A DNA stretch of 64,000 nt from Trichostrongylus colubriformis (taxonomy: Eukaryota; Nematoda; Chromadorea; Rhabditida; Trichostrongylidae), in contig OZ022257.1 in the NCBI GenBank assembly GCA_963978905.1, positions 36,237,919 through 36,301,918 of the forward strand, given 5' to 3'. The notes beneath the pieces were generated by a model, which ran no database searches, had not been told where the DNA came from, and was given only the letters and a program-made list of their open reading frames with translations. This document shows, one piece after another, positions 22,720 through 34,370 of the stretch. The first letter of the stretch is position 1; every line of letters starts with the position of its first letter. The position numbers and the translations under genes were made by a program.

Positions 22720-23550
22720 CTGTGACTTCCATAAACCGAAGGGCCATTCCTCAGGAAGCTTGTTGCGACTCTCGGGCGGTTGCCCTCCTAACCGCTAGCG
22801 CAACAGCATCGTGGTTACGGGTCTCCGGACTCTACGCCACCCAGCTGCTATGCCTGCGGGTTGTCACTGTTCACATGGGCTTCCCCAGGAACCATACTGC
22901 TTTCCCCACAGTATGGCCGCCGCTTCCCGGAGGCATCGACTCTCACACTTCTACCTATTATTGCCCTTAATATAACAGCAAGTACAAGGATTACAGCACC
23001 CATATTTATTATGTGCACAATATCCACAATAGTCGCCCTACTCTCATCATCCTGCCTGGACTCAGGTCCGATCGTGCTTCATCCCCCCAAGGGTCAACTA
23101 TTGGAATATCAGCGGTAACTGCGGTAACTTCCTGCACCCTGCAGGCTATCTACCCCGCCTGCAGCCGTCCACGTCCTCGGGTGTAACGGACGTGGGCATG
23201 CCAGCGCTCAACCAAGCCGGCCGCGGTCCGCCCGACCGCACCGCGTCCATGTCGGCCTGCAGAGCGTAAGAGACAAGCTCTTACCCTCTACAGTCCAGCC
23301 TGGCATCCTAGCAGCCATAGCCCGGTGCCCTCTCCTCCCGGGGGGAAAGTGTGTAAGCACCGACTGGCAGAGGCGACCCCTTTTATAGAGCCACGGACTG
23401 GGGGCGGGGCCGGGCGCGCGGTGCGCCCACAGGGACAGTCGCGTTCCGCGACAAAGCTTCCCACAGAAGACCTACCACGGAACCTGGCTCCACTGTTCCA
23501 AGGGGACCATGATACCGTGGGTGCTCTGAAGCCCGACTGCGCCGCTTGAA
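22720..23550. other. GC-rich, CpG-rich interior segment of the 2.3-kb element
   Basis: This block is clearly richer in G and C than its surroundings, with GGGGGCGGGGCC near 23399 and many CG dinucleotides. It contains a tRNA A-box-like stretch on the minus strand near 22790-22810 (GCGCTAGCGGTTAGG) without a good B-box, and a GGACGTGG hairpin near 23170-23200. Short open frames show no recognised domain. The contrast suggests captured or foreign DNA carried between the element's ends. Confidence 0.5.
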
Positions 23551-23641
23551 GGCTCCATATTTTTATGAAAGTGAAAGTAGTGAGTCTCAGCTTGTTCCTG
23601 CTTTTAGAACAACATTTCGGGAATTTTCACTATGTTTTGTA

Positions 23642-24513
23642 TTAGGTTGTCCCGAAAGTTCCGGAACACCCCGACCACTTTTTTTCAAATTTATTTCTTT
23701 ACAACATGAACACATTTCTGCTAACAAGATATTCACCATTACTATCTATCACCTTCTGTCATCTATCCGTAAGCTTGCCAATCCCATCCGCCCAGAACTG
23801 TTGAGACTGCCTCGCGAAGAAACGCTCGACCTCCATCCCGATGACGCGCTGCTTTTTGAGCTGTTTCCCCTTTAGGAAGTTCTGTAGAGGGGCGAACAGG
23901 TGGTAGTCAGACGGTGCGAGGTCGGGGCTATATGGAGGATGGGGTAGCACTTCTCAGCCTAGCGTCGCCAAGGTGTCCCGGGTGAATGTTGCCAGATGTC
24001 GGCTGTCGGATAGGGCATGGGGTGTCCAAGTCGAGAGCACTTTCCGGTATCCCAGCCGAGTGAGATGCTGATCGACTGGGGTGTTCCCACAACCGAGTAG
24101 CAGGGCTACTTCACGTGTGCTTGCCGTGGGGTTCTCCTGCGCAGTTCTTCTGAAAAGCTGATCGTCAGCTCAGATGGACGGCCACTGCGTTGCTGATCTT
24201 TCAGGGCTATATCTTCAGAACGGAAGCGGGTGAACCAACGGTGGATAGTTGTGCTTGCTCCACATGCGACGCTGATTATTTGGACCGCTTCCCTTATGGA
24301 ACTCCCTCGGCAGAACTCGTAGAGGTACAATGCTCGGAGTGACGTCTCGTCCATTTCGAGCTCTATTCCTTTTGTGGATAGGCGCGAATCCTTATATGCC
24401 TATGGCATGGAACGTTCCTCAAAGTCAATCGACAAATGCCCTGGCTATCCATCGTGGGAAGGCCCGAAAACCCTTGTCCGCCAAGGTGTTCCGGAACTTT
24501 CGGGACAGCCTAA
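23642..24513 (-). mobile_element. Internally deleted mariner, 872 bp, TA-flanked
   Basis: The ends TTAGGTTGTCCCGAAAGTTC (left) and TTAGGCTGTCCCGAAAGTTC (right, reverse complement) are flanked by TA at 23640-23641 and 24514-24515. It is about 400 bases shorter than a full mariner. Its ends and protein differ from the element at 11135-12388, so this is a second mariner lineage. Confidence 0.88.
23756..24354 (-). pseudogene. mariner transposase remnant lacking the catalytic core
   Basis: The N-terminal part is open from 24354: LYEFCRGSSIREAVQII, then TTIHRWFTRFRS and QQRSGRPSE, the mariner helix-turn-helix region and its GRPS linker. After about 80 codons the frame breaks. The DNA then runs through the segment expected after the DNA-binding domain and jumps near 23950 to PHPPYSPDLAPSDYHLF, which holds the third catalytic aspartate. 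The first two aspartates fall in the deleted part, so the product would be inactive. The DNA-binding half could at most act as a repressor if expressed, which is speculation. Confidence 0.82.
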
Positions 24514-24569
24514 TATAATAGGCGGATGTGGGCTGTGGGCAAAATTACTTTTTTTTGGCATCCCCTGTA

Positions 24570-26250
24570 GTTACCTTTTCTCAGACATCGAACTATTGAA
24601 AAATTTCATGAGCACCCACTGACTCGTATAGAGCAAATGTCAACCCTCTATTGTCAGTTACCTGCGTGTCTCCCCAGGATGAGCCAGAATGTGCTAGCCA
24701 GAAAGTGTCGAGTATAACTTGAACTACGAGAAAAATTGTACTGAAAGTTTCGAATTGAAAAAATGGGTCACTAGGTCACATTGTCGTCATTTGGTCGTCA
24801 ATGGAGTGAGCCGAGTTTTGAGTGAGAATTGGTAGCGGACACGATGAGGACAGGTGGCGGCAAACGTGATGGCGAAAGCGATTTTTTTGATTTTTTTTCG
24901 AGTCACAGCGAACTTATTCAGTGGAAATTTCCCTTGAAGACTGATTTTTTAGAACCATTTCCACTGGTAACGTCACACTTTCAGGCTTGTTCATTTCGCT
25001 CAGTCCACCTAGTGAGAATAAGAATAGAGACGATCCCCCGTGTAGGGCCTGGGCCTTGGATAAATCCTACTTGATATTGGTGGCATTTGCTGTCGTTTCA
25101 ACGTATGCCGGCGCTAACATGATTGCCAGTGGACGGCGACAGGGAGGAAGGTCGCTGTCGCAGAGCCATGTCATCAAAATACTCGAAACAATGCCCTTTT
25201 TCCATAACAAGAACAGCTATCTCCAAAATCTGCACTTCATACAATTTCTCGTAGGAATCAGCAAGATCAGTCGACCTGAAGTACGTAGTATAGTCGGAAT
25301 TCCTAAATGTCGCTAAGTGGTGTGTCGAACTGACAACTTGATCAAAAAGTGATGCAGCTATGACGAGAATTCTTCTTAACACTGCTTCATCCAATACACA
25401 CCACACAAATCACCCCAGCCTTGTTACAAGGGCAAGTGTCGTAATCTATTGATAGGGTGCCACCATCTCTCACAAGTGGAAAAAGGAGCAATTGGATTGT
25501 AGCAAAAGTTCAACTGATTGCAATCCAAAGGGAGCGTGAATTGGAGATAAATTCCGAATAATTTTGGGTTTTGGGGCTGAAGGAGTAAGTTGGACGGCTT
25601 ACGGTTTTCAGGTAAATTGAAGGAGACGGAGTGCCGTTTGATAAAAAACGCTTTTTAGCTCATCAGCAAATTCAACATTGGCCCTATGATGGGGACTTCC
25701 GACGTCAACACTCTCCTCACACGCGAGCGTATCAGCGAGCGTGTACTGTTCATAAGACAGAAGACAACGGGTTCTATGAGGCCCATCAGATTTATCCCGT
25801 TGTTCTTTACTGCTGCACCACCTGAAACCTATCCTTCATCTACAACGTACGTTCGCAAATTTCGTCCCACCTTTTTTAGGAGATATTGCGTTGATATCAA
25901 AGGCTCGCATTCGCTGGGCTCACTCATGTAATGAAAAGAAATAAAATGTTATCTATATAAATAGTCAAGAAATTGCTGAATAGTTCGATTTGCCCCTATC
26001 TCATACAAACAATTGCCTTTCGTAGCACCTTGAGACCCATCAGTGAGATGAGGTACACGAACACTGCGACCTTAGCAACGCTAGCAACACTTAAGCTATG
26101 CAAAAGCTAAGGAGTCAAGGCTCACGGTAAAGATGTGTTATTTTATTCTCGTGCAACACAGCTATCATTTGTTGCATAACGTCCTTCAGAAAAACGTGGA
26201 TAACGGTCGGTTGATCGGTCCACTAAAAACCTGAACTAAGCGCGTCGAAA
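24570..26250. other. Unassigned stretch with one long minus-strand frame
   Basis: A 102-codon minus-strand frame at 25098-25406 has balanced amino-acid composition, and a TTCAG acceptor-like site lies inside it. No domain or linked exon was recognised, so it is not called as a gene. The rest has only short frames. Confidence 0.4.
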
Positions 26251-26254
26251 TACA

Positions 26255-26525
26255 TACTGACTACTCAACTTACCCAGTCCCATGGCTCTGCATTTTTCTG
26301 TTCCATATTTCTCATGGTCCGAGTCCGGCATCTGCTGCGACCTCCGATCCGTCTATTCATTCATCTCAGCAAGTCTCCTTCTGACTACACTCTCCTACTT
26401 CCTCCCTCATGAAATCGTAAACCAAGAGTTTCTCCAGATGTGTTTTGTAGAGCTCGTTTTCTTCGTACTATTTATCTATATATACGGCTCCTATCACCCC
26501 CTCTTGCGCGTGAGAACTGAGAAAA
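26255..26525 (+). repeat. Dispersed duplication F, copy 1
   Basis: Aligns with 28748-29025 in the same orientation. Shared blocks include CATTTCTCATGG or TATTTCTCATGG, GGCATCTGCT, CGACCTCCGA, CCCTCATGAAATC and TAGAGCTCGTTTTCTTCGTA. Identity is about 75-80% by eye. The similarity lies at DNA level and both copies break any shared reading frame. Confidence 0.65.
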
Positions 26526-27228
26526 ATTAAGAAGAAAGCATCTTCTCATAATTCAGAACCGCTTGATTTGGTTTTGCGAAAAAAAGTTCACACAGTATTT
26601 CATGGCACTGGAAGTTCCCCTCTTACGCCATTGAATAGATTGCTCTCGTTTACTGCCTGGATTTATTATCTTATCCTAAACCCTGGCATCGGATGGAAAT
26701 CCTCTTAGTAAACCATTAACCTTGTTTATCATGTTGTTTTGCACGGCTGATTCGTGGTGTGAGTTAAAGCGCTGCATTGATTCTCCAATGAATCCTACAG
26801 CGATAGATCGACCGGAAACATATTCGATTCTTCGTGAACCTTGGCTATGTAGCAATAGTTCTAAAACTGCCTCACACTGCTCACGAGATTAGCAATGAGC
26901 TTTATTGACTTACGTACGACTGATGCTTCAGTATGCCCTTCTTCGGCTTCGCTTCCATTACATCCACGCAATCACATACCTTTTGCAGTAGCGCAATTTT
27001 CTAGGAATGAATGAATGGCTGGGGTGCAGAATTTTTTGGAGCCTTACTACATTGCTAATCATAACACATGAATCAGAAGTCCCATTACGTGACATGAGTT
27101 GGTAGAATTCCTAGCAGCAGCGAAATCTTGTTTGTGATTCTCGTTTTATCTCACATGCAAGCATGAGTAAGGCTAGAAAAAACCCGACTCACACGCGCAT
27201 ATAGCAACCTCGTTTTACCATTCATCGG

Positions 27229-27256
27229 CATCATATCATCATCATCATCATCATCA
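27229..27256 (+). repeat. ATC trinucleotide microsatellite
   Basis: About nine ATC/CAT units in a row with one interruption near the start. Confidence 0.85.
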
Positions 27257-27865
27257 GATCGATGCCCAAAGGACCAGAAACTCCAAAGTTAGTGGGGGCT
27301 TTTATGGAAATTATATCTCCGCTCAAAATTCAACTCTGGTTCTATTTTGTTCCAAAATGATATTACTACATAGGTACAATACATAAACAGGAACGCGAGG
27401 AACAAGTAATTTTCTTTCAAAGCAATTAGAAGAAAGTCAATTCGTTTGGATTCCCGCCGAGCAATTTTTGAACAGCTGTCGGCGGGCAAAGCCCAGTTCA
27501 AGTTTCTGTCCCCACTGTTGATTCGATTCTCACTCAAACCACATGACCGTTGCTTCATTGCTCCTAGAACTCCCGTGGCCGCCTCCCCCGGAAGACCCAC
27601 CCCGTGGGACGTTATTTGAGTAACCCTATCTCAACTGGATTCTAGTTTTTTGAGTGAAACTTTCCATGCTGTCTCAGTGAGTAAATCAAAATAATAAATG
27701 GGTTACAGAAAAAATCAAATCTTTTTAGACTATCCACAAACCAATTTCGTTCAACCGCCTGTACAATGAAAACGTCACAAAACTAGTAGTATTAGGTCTG
27801 TGCAGAATAAATGGCCAAAACGGACTACTTTTTTCAAAACGCCATAACTTCGCACAGACACAACT

Positions 27866-28183
27866 TTATTTGTCGAAATAAAAACCATTCGAATCTACAC
27901 AACCTTGCCAACGATATGGTAAAGGAAATATGCCATCATGATCAAATTCTGGATTGCGAAAATTGATGAAGTCAACGATGGCATTTTCAACATGCATCGT
28001 TTCGGCGAACTCCTTCTGACCCAGGTTTGCATCGAGAACCGTGAAAAAGTGGTAATTCGTCAGAGATAGGTCTGAGAAATAAGGGGGGTGAGGGAGAGTC
28101 TCGATCAGTTTCTGCCGGGTGACTTGCGAACTGTGGGGTTTTGCGTTGTTTTGCGCACCCAGTAAAATGATGCAGTTAGGCAT
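27866..28183 (-). pseudogene. mariner transposase C-terminus, left arm
   Basis: The minus-strand frame reads NNAKPHSSQVTRQKL then PHPPYFSDLSLTNYHFF and ends WQGCVDSNGFYF. This matches the order of the second and third catalytic motifs and the C-terminus of mariner transposases. The usual HDNA has become QNNA and the usual TDYH has become TNYH, so both visible catalytic aspartates are altered here. About two thirds of the protein, including all DNA-binding parts, is missing. Confidence 0.8.
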
Positions 28184-28410
28184 CGAGCCTCTCCCTCACC
28201 CCGCTTATTCTCCAGACCTATCCCTGACGGATTACCACTTTTTTCGGGTTCTCGATGCAAACCTGCGGCAGAAAAATTATGCACGGTAAAAATGCCATTC
28301 TTGACTTTATGGATTCTCGCAATCCAGAATTTGATCATGATGACATATTTTCTTTAACAGATCGTTGGCGAAATTCTGTAGATTCGAATGGTTTTTATTT
28401 CAACAGGTAA
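28180..28410 (+). pseudogene. mariner transposase C-terminus, right arm
   Basis: Plus-strand copy of the same region: PHPAYSPDLSLTDYHFF keeps the third catalytic aspartate that the left arm has lost. Small deletions after DANLRQK break the frame, and the tail resumes with DSNGFYF before a stop near 28410. The arms have therefore decayed independently since duplication. Confidence 0.72.
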
Positions 28411-28747
28411 ACTTGTGTTTGAGCGAAGTTATGGCCAGTTATGTTTTGGCCATTTATTCTGCACAGACCTAATACATAGTTGCCAAGGGATTGGGATTCT
28501 AGCCGCATGTATGTTGATCGTTCCCTAAACACGAGAGGGATGAGTGCTTAGTCGCTGATTTCATCATGGATTTATGTACCGCTTAAGAGAAAATCCTATA
28601 ACGAGTCTCCAAGACACGGTGTGCTGTGGCACAAGATTTTTTATCCTACTCATCCTCCTCGAAGAGACTTCTCCATCCTTCTACCTTTTTGGAAATCAGT
28701 CAGCACGTCGACCCACTCTCTACATGCGTCTAATTGTAGATGCTCTC

Positions 28748-29025
28748 CTGCTTACTAACTGCTCAACTACTCACCCAGCTCCATTGCTCTGCTTTGTCCC
28801 TGTACCCATTTCTCATGGTTCAGGTGCGGCATCTGCTCCGACCTCCGACCCGTTTCTTCTGTATTCAGCTCAGCGAGATTCCTTTACACCACCCCTTCTA
28901 CTTCGTCCCTCATGAAATCCTAAACTGAAGACTTCCCTAGAGAATGATTGTAGAGCTCGTTTTCTTCGTACAATGTATGTATATATACGACACCTATAAC
29001 CTCCTCTTGGGTGTGGGATTTGTGC
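28748..29025 (+). repeat. Dispersed duplication F, copy 2
   Basis: Partner of 26255-26525, about 2.5 kb downstream, with the mariner fold-back lying between them. Both copies end near a TATATATACG-like tract and the CTCCTCTTG/CCCCTCTTG block. Confidence 0.65.
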
Positions 29026-29029
29026 CATT

Positions 29030-32000
29030 AGGACAAAAATTTCCGTTGCTGCATTGCCATGCGACGTGGTGCTAGCTACGCGTCCCATTGCATCGGTCCT
29101 TTTGCGATAAAGGTGCTTTATGCGCTATTCCATGCGTAATCGCTTCAGAACTCAACTAGTACGCTGGCTATATCTCGCACTGTTTCGTCGCGCGTCGAAC
29201 CCGACCACGCGAATTTTTCTCCTAACAGCGACCACCCTGGTGGGATTCCAAGTGGGTTATGTCATGCGACAGGGCCGCGGTTACACTCCCTAGATCGCGG
29301 CGAATTCACGCCGAGATCAGCAAGAAATTTGGCGCTAGCGACGACACCATTGACGAGGCGTGGTGTCCTGGTTCACCCTGTTCGCGTACACCCTGTAGGA
29401 AGGACTGTTTTCATGGTGTTTATCAATATGTCAAAAAAATGGAAAGATGGCGCGTTGCGCGTGAGCTAGCAGTGCTTCTTGGATTACGGTTGGTACATCG
29501 TATGAGAAATTGCAAAATCGCAGTTCAGCATATCGCGATGTAGTTTTTGGCACAACTAGTGGTTTAAAGGAACCGGGAGGGGTAGGGACAAAGAGGAAGA
29601 TGGTAGGAAATGATTGTTTCGGATGGAGCTTCCGAGGTTAAAAGCGATAATCGTCAGAGAAACCGCATTCAAAACCCGACGCTTTAGTCTGTATTCGCAT
29701 CCTCCGAGCATCTTTTTGAACCGCAACATCACCTTTCCGAGTTGCTCGCTGTAGTAGAAGATGTGATTTGTTGTCTCGTAGGGTGTAATTCATTCATTCA
29801 CAATGATTTGAAATTAGTGCATAATTGTAGCAAGCAGCAGCAATCAAATGAAACAATGAATGGGAGAATAAGCGAGACGGCAAGAAAAGAGGTATTCGTC
29901 CTGGAAAAACATTGAATTCACACTTGAAGCCTTAGCAAGGAGTCGTGTGCAATGTCTACAACCTAGAACTGCAAGCGTTACGGCAGGTTTAACTGTAGGC
30001 TAAAATTGCACCTGCGGTGTCTTCCTTATCGAAATGTCTCCCTTTTGAAGACCGTTCATGTAGCAAGAGGACCGACTACTTTTAATGAAGCTACTTAAAA
30101 GTCCACTAAAGTTACAAACATTTCTCACTAAAAACTGTGCTTACTCAAAAAAAATGTTCCCGGAAGTCACTAGAATTGGCTTCGTTGCGTGTCGCAAAAC
30201 ATTCTGCACCAAACAATGACATCAGAGAACGCTTACTTCGGGACTTGTTTTTTGCGCTAAAACCTGAGCAAGAGCCAGAAACTTTATATTCCGACATTGG
30301 TCAATTAAAGTGGCGGAGGGACGCTATCTTTTCCCCGCCGTAAAATCTCCAGCCCTCCCTAGATCAAGATTCATATCTTCTCCTGCTACACGCAAATACA
30401 TCTGCTAAGGCATCTGTCCCATCTGCTTAAGTCTATGCCTAGGGAGAAGGGAGTTTAGACATGATGAAAGCGAGCCTCTCTTCTCCCCCCCCCCCCCACT
30501 TTAAGTGACCCCCAACACCAATTCAAAAAAATAATAATTCTAATAAAATCATGCAAGGATAAATAGATATGTATGCAATAGAACGCACATATCCTCCTGC
30601 GAAACGGAAGCCGTAGGAGGTAGGCAGAGCTCAAGACCGTGCCGAAGTTGTATTTCCATTTTCGGGGATGCGGGAGGTACTTCGTTGGGGTTTTGAAACG
30701 TAGTGAGGCAAGGGCATTCTTGTCGATGCTTGGTGAATGTGTAGTACCTTCAAGGGATACGACGAAGTTCTTTGATATATAATAACCGAAAATGGCCGTC
30801 TCCACTAGAAGTCATAATAAAGTACGTGAAACTAGTCCACAAAGTTCCAAAAAAAAAACGGGAACAGCACAACTATTATAGGCATAGCCTGTGACATACA
30901 TGGGGAGAGGAAGTTTTCGAGTGGTTTGATCATTGATTATTGATTATTTATTTCATGCAGGAACATCTCTCATTGGTTACCATTCACATCGCTCTCTTGA
31001 TCTATTTATTTACGACCTTCTTGGTAACTACCATAACAGATCACACCATTATTGAGGAGACTATTTCGACATCTTATAACCACGGAACTTACCATTCGTA
31101 TGGCTCCTCATGGATATGTTCCCTGATCTCCAGAAATGAGGCAAACTGTTCATCTCTGCATTGAATTCAACTGATACTTTTTATCTTGCATCTCTTGAAC
31201 TCTTGTTACTTTTTTCAAAGGTTTATGTTAATTATTTTTTCTCATGCATCTAATGGACGAAGACATCGGAAGAAAGAAGAAAATCACTAATGGTACGTCA
31301 CACGAACATCTTTTCTGGGCAGTAACAAATCCTTGGTAAGGAAAAGTTTACGGTGAGAGGAATTAGCACACTCCCTACGGGAACCACAATTTTTTGGAAG
31401 ACTGACAAAAGGACAACGCCATAAAATATGTACTACATATGTAGTAGAAATGGTCAGCTTGTTAAACGTGCTTATCAAAAGTGCAATCATGTCCACACCA
31501 ATGACCATCTCTAGCTTTAGGCTACTGATAATCTTCGGCCTTGTTCTATTCTCTTTTCATCCATGCACTCCTGTATTGGTACTAGGACACTTCCAGGTGT
31601 CGGGGAAATTAGCTGCTTCGATACGACCTCCTCCCCCTCTTCAGAGATCCCATACGAATCCCTTTTCCTGCCTCTACAATACCACTAGCTGTTGCCCGGC
31701 TGTATAGGTGCAATGTGTTTTATAAGACATTTATTTCTTATTTCCTCCCACGTTATCGCTGCGAAGTACCCTTCGCTTCTCATCCGCCTACTGAAAGTAC
31801 AAAAAACAGCGTCCGACACCCACTTAGTCCCGTCCGAAGCCGAAGCTTTTGCCCATAACTCAGCATACTTGTAGCAACTTTAGAAAACAAACCTATGAAA
31901 AAAAACCTCACTACCTATGAACTATGAAAAAAAACCTATGAACTCAGAAACCTACCTCACTGACCTATGCAGGTACGACTCCTTCCCTACTCTCCAGTCG

Positions 32001-32760
32001 AATACGACTCTTCTGACGAGGAATCGTCGACTTCTGGTCTACACACATCACATGGTTGATTGTCACATCACATGAAACACAAATACAACATTACTTCCAA
32101 CATTTGCCTTACAACCGAAACTTAATCGAAAAATCATGTGACCGAGCTACCTAAGAAGAAAAGGAAAAGCATGAAAATGTGGGTCTACAACGGAAGCTTC
32201 ATCTTCTTCAACTATTCGTTTATACATGGTTGCGTCACGGTTATTGTTCCTTTGCGATCCATGTTTAAAAGTCAACTTTGTTTTTATCCGTTGAAAAGCC
32301 AGGCATTCCGGATTATCTATAATATCCGGAAAGGCTTTCCCTTGATCACATAATTTTATTGGCTACACTGCCATGTGGATAATCGCATTTCGTCACGACC
32401 ACACTCGAATTAAGAGCACATAAATTCCTTGTCCATTTAGAGGAACAACACATTTGCACAGCCCATGAATGTCTGAGTCTCCATGAATTCCCCGGGTGGT
32501 CTATGTTACCCGCCTCTCTTTTGTCTATCCCTTCATGCCCATTCTCAGGGACACCGTAGGCACATGAACAACTTCGACTTCTCGACTTTTATTCTAATAC
32601 ACATTTGCACGCAGTGTCGCTCGTTCTCATTTTCGATATTCGGTGATACAAAGGTGATGAAGCAACGATGTGCAAAGTGTAGCTGATGCCCAATAGTCTT
32701 CATCCCATTTCTCACCTTTTCAGCTGAGACGAAATCTTCCCGAACGTTCCAGGTTACGTC
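29030..32760. other. Long unassigned stretch
   Basis: No gene supported. Small items: a 13-C run at 30485-30497, a perfect 16-bp palindrome TACTACATATGTAGTA at 31431-31446, A-rich short tandem repeats at 31887-31960, and a two-step hairpin at 32293-32339 (GAAAAGCC outer arm, TCCGGAT inner arm). A GC-richer 95-codon frame at 29259-29543 has no recognised domain. Confidence 0.45.
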
Positions 32761-32764
32761 CCTA

Positions 32765-33185
32765 CTCTATATGAAACGCTTCTCCACTGCATGTCCATCC
32801 GTCCCTCCATCTGTTTGTCACGAAATTAGTGATTACATGAAAAGCGACCCGTGGAGATGGGGCCAAGTTTGGAATGAGAAGGGAATGGAACAAGCATTAA
32901 TAAACATACATGAATCAAGCATAAGCTTCACTCACAGTTGGCTGAGCGTGCACTGAAGTGTGCGGTACTCGGACGCAAAATTGTTAGTTCGGTTTCAAAA
33001 TGGCCCAAACGTAAGGAAGAGATGAATTAAGGTCAACCGTGAGTTTTTGGAAGGCATGAAAGGGCCCGGGCGCAATGGCGATCCTAACATCAGAACTTCA
33101 TATCACGGTCTTATCGCGACATAGAATTTAGGAAACATTGGCATTTAAGACTATCGTCCAAGCTATTTTGAACATACTTGATGCG
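32765..33185 (+). repeat. Dispersed repeat C, copy 2
   Basis: Begins with TATATGAAACGCTTC and a GTCCATCCGTCCCTCC tract. It continues with GTCACGAAATTAG, GTGGAGATGGGG and CAAACGTAAGG in the same order as 59844-60326. The 3' end is more diverged and lacks a clear AAGGGCGAAGCGTG terminus. Confidence 0.55.
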
Positions 33186-33366
33186 AGTAAAGACTCCACA
33201 GTAGGCAGAAATTGCAAACTTCGCATGCTGCCCGCAGCAGAAATTGCAGTTCGCTTCTCAAAGGACCGGGAAATGGTGGGTCAGTCGTAATGGCTACCTC
33301 AATGGAACAAGCCTTTACGGTAATCGGAGCCTTTGCGGCCTTTACAGGGGGGAGGTTGACCTGACA

Positions 33367-33736
33367 GGTTTTCTGTTCAGTGTTACCCATATATTTATGT
33401 TGTGTTTGCCTAATAAGGGCTGCATGCAAAGTTTCACGAGAAAAAGCGAGAATTTGGCTCAGCTTCCCAAATTCTCAGCCGGATGGACGGGGCTCCGAGT
33501 AAAAGCCTCGTCCCATCGTCCGCTGCGGATGGCAACGAAAATTGGGTCTGTTAACGTAACTTTCTGTCCCTACAATACGTCTCCGATCACGGCAGACGGA
33601 GGGGCGGGGCCTCGCCAACCCAGCCGAGAATTCAGGGAGCTGTAACGTAGGCGAATTCTCACTTCTTCGCGTGAAACTTTGCATGCGGCCCTTATTGGGC
33701 AAGTACAACATAACTATATGGGTAACATAAAAACTC
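33367..33736. mobile_element. Palindromic element B, copy 2
   Basis: The left arm GTTACCCATATATTTATGTT and the right arm in reverse complement GTTACCCATATAGTTATGTT run inwards together through AAGGGC and GCATGCAAAGTTTCACG, about 90 well-matched bases in each arm. The GC-rich centre shares GACGGGG and GTCCGC blocks with the copy at 11098-12747. The ends are set by comparing the two copies; no target duplication was found. Confidence 0.7.
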
Positions 33737-34077
33737 ATTATTCCGTGGACGATTCCTTTGAGAGGAAGAATGAAGTGAACGGCAAGTGAGCTCAAGGGAC
33801 CGTATAGAGGCCCGCACCAGTTTAGGATATCTGACGCTGCAGGGATGGAACAAGCCACCGATCGATGTCATGTGATGTACATATAAAGAGTGAGCAGCTT
33901 TAACTGCATAGAATTCATCTGATAGCATTTCCTATAAAACGAAGAGCTTCGATTATTTTGTATCTCATTCTCATGAATCTCTGAATTTGATGGTGACAAC
34001 TACATCGGCCAGGGCCCAAAAGTTTGCCAAATTACACGCAGAAAGCAGGTTGCACGACAGTTGCCAGTATCGTGTCT

Positions 34078-34370
34078 GATATCCGCTCTCACCCACCAAT
34101 ATAGTCTAGCCAATTTCTTACCAAGCGAGTACGGATTCGGAGGTCATTTTCGAATTCAAACGCGACAAGGCAGCACCTTGTACTCTCATAAGTCATCAGT
34201 GGTTCTCGCAGGCGTGGATACGATCGGTGCCGATTTGCTCCCGAGATCCTGCTCATTGAGATTACTGCTCTCTTTTTCATTTAACTTTTCATGAGGCTGT
34301 AAAGGTCGACGACTGATCTCCGTTCTCACACAACAACATAATCCTGTCAGTTCCTTACGATGCGGGTGCG
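34078..34370 (+). repeat. Diverged direct repeat, period ~237 bp
   Basis: About 55 bases starting ATATCCGCTCTCACCCACCA at 34078 recur as ATCTCCGTTCTCACACAACA near 34316, with TTCTTACCAAGCGAGTACG/TTCCTTACGATGCGGGTGCG following at equal distance. The unit between them shows no recognised function. Confidence 0.5.

Larger units (their letters stand above)
22283..24567. mobile_element. TA-flanked Tc1/mariner-superfamily element, 2285 bp, with nested mariner
   Basis: The left terminus CAGGGGGTGTCAAAAAAAAA and the right terminus CAGGGGATGCCAAAAAAAAG (reverse complement) continue together through GTAATTTT and GCCC, about 33 bases. TA flanks both sides (22281-22282 and 24568-24569). Ends beginning CAGGG with GTAAT resemble those of maT-like elements of the Tc1/mariner superfamily. 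The interior shows no transposase of its own. It holds a GC-rich segment (22720-23550) and an 872-bp mariner inserted near the right end. Without the mariner it is about 1.4 kb. Confidence 0.75.
27792..28472. mobile_element. mariner fold-back element, 681 bp, TA-flanked
   Basis: Both ends read TTAGGTCTGTGCAGAATAAA inwards and are flanked by TA (27790-27791 and 28473-28474). The terminal identity continues through TGGCCAAAAC without mismatch, about 30 bases. The two arms, about 330 bases each, remain alignable almost to the centre near 28170. Each arm encodes the C-terminal third of a mariner transposase reading outward, so both ends derive from the 3' end of one mariner. Confidence 0.88.

Noticed and set aside
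23325..23549. GC-box and TATA-like motifs suggesting a promoter
   Set aside because: These occur in a uniformly GC-rich block inside a transposon with no downstream gene, so chance is the simplest reading.
29259..29543. 95-codon GC-richer frame resembling a helix-turn-helix start
   Set aside because: Only a short ISKKFGASDDTI stretch looks helix-like; no transposon ends or further transposase motifs accompany it.
33475..33858. 127-codon minus-strand frame
   Set aside because: It spans the palindromic element B and its arms; the same peptide pieces recur on the other strand because of the inverted repeat.
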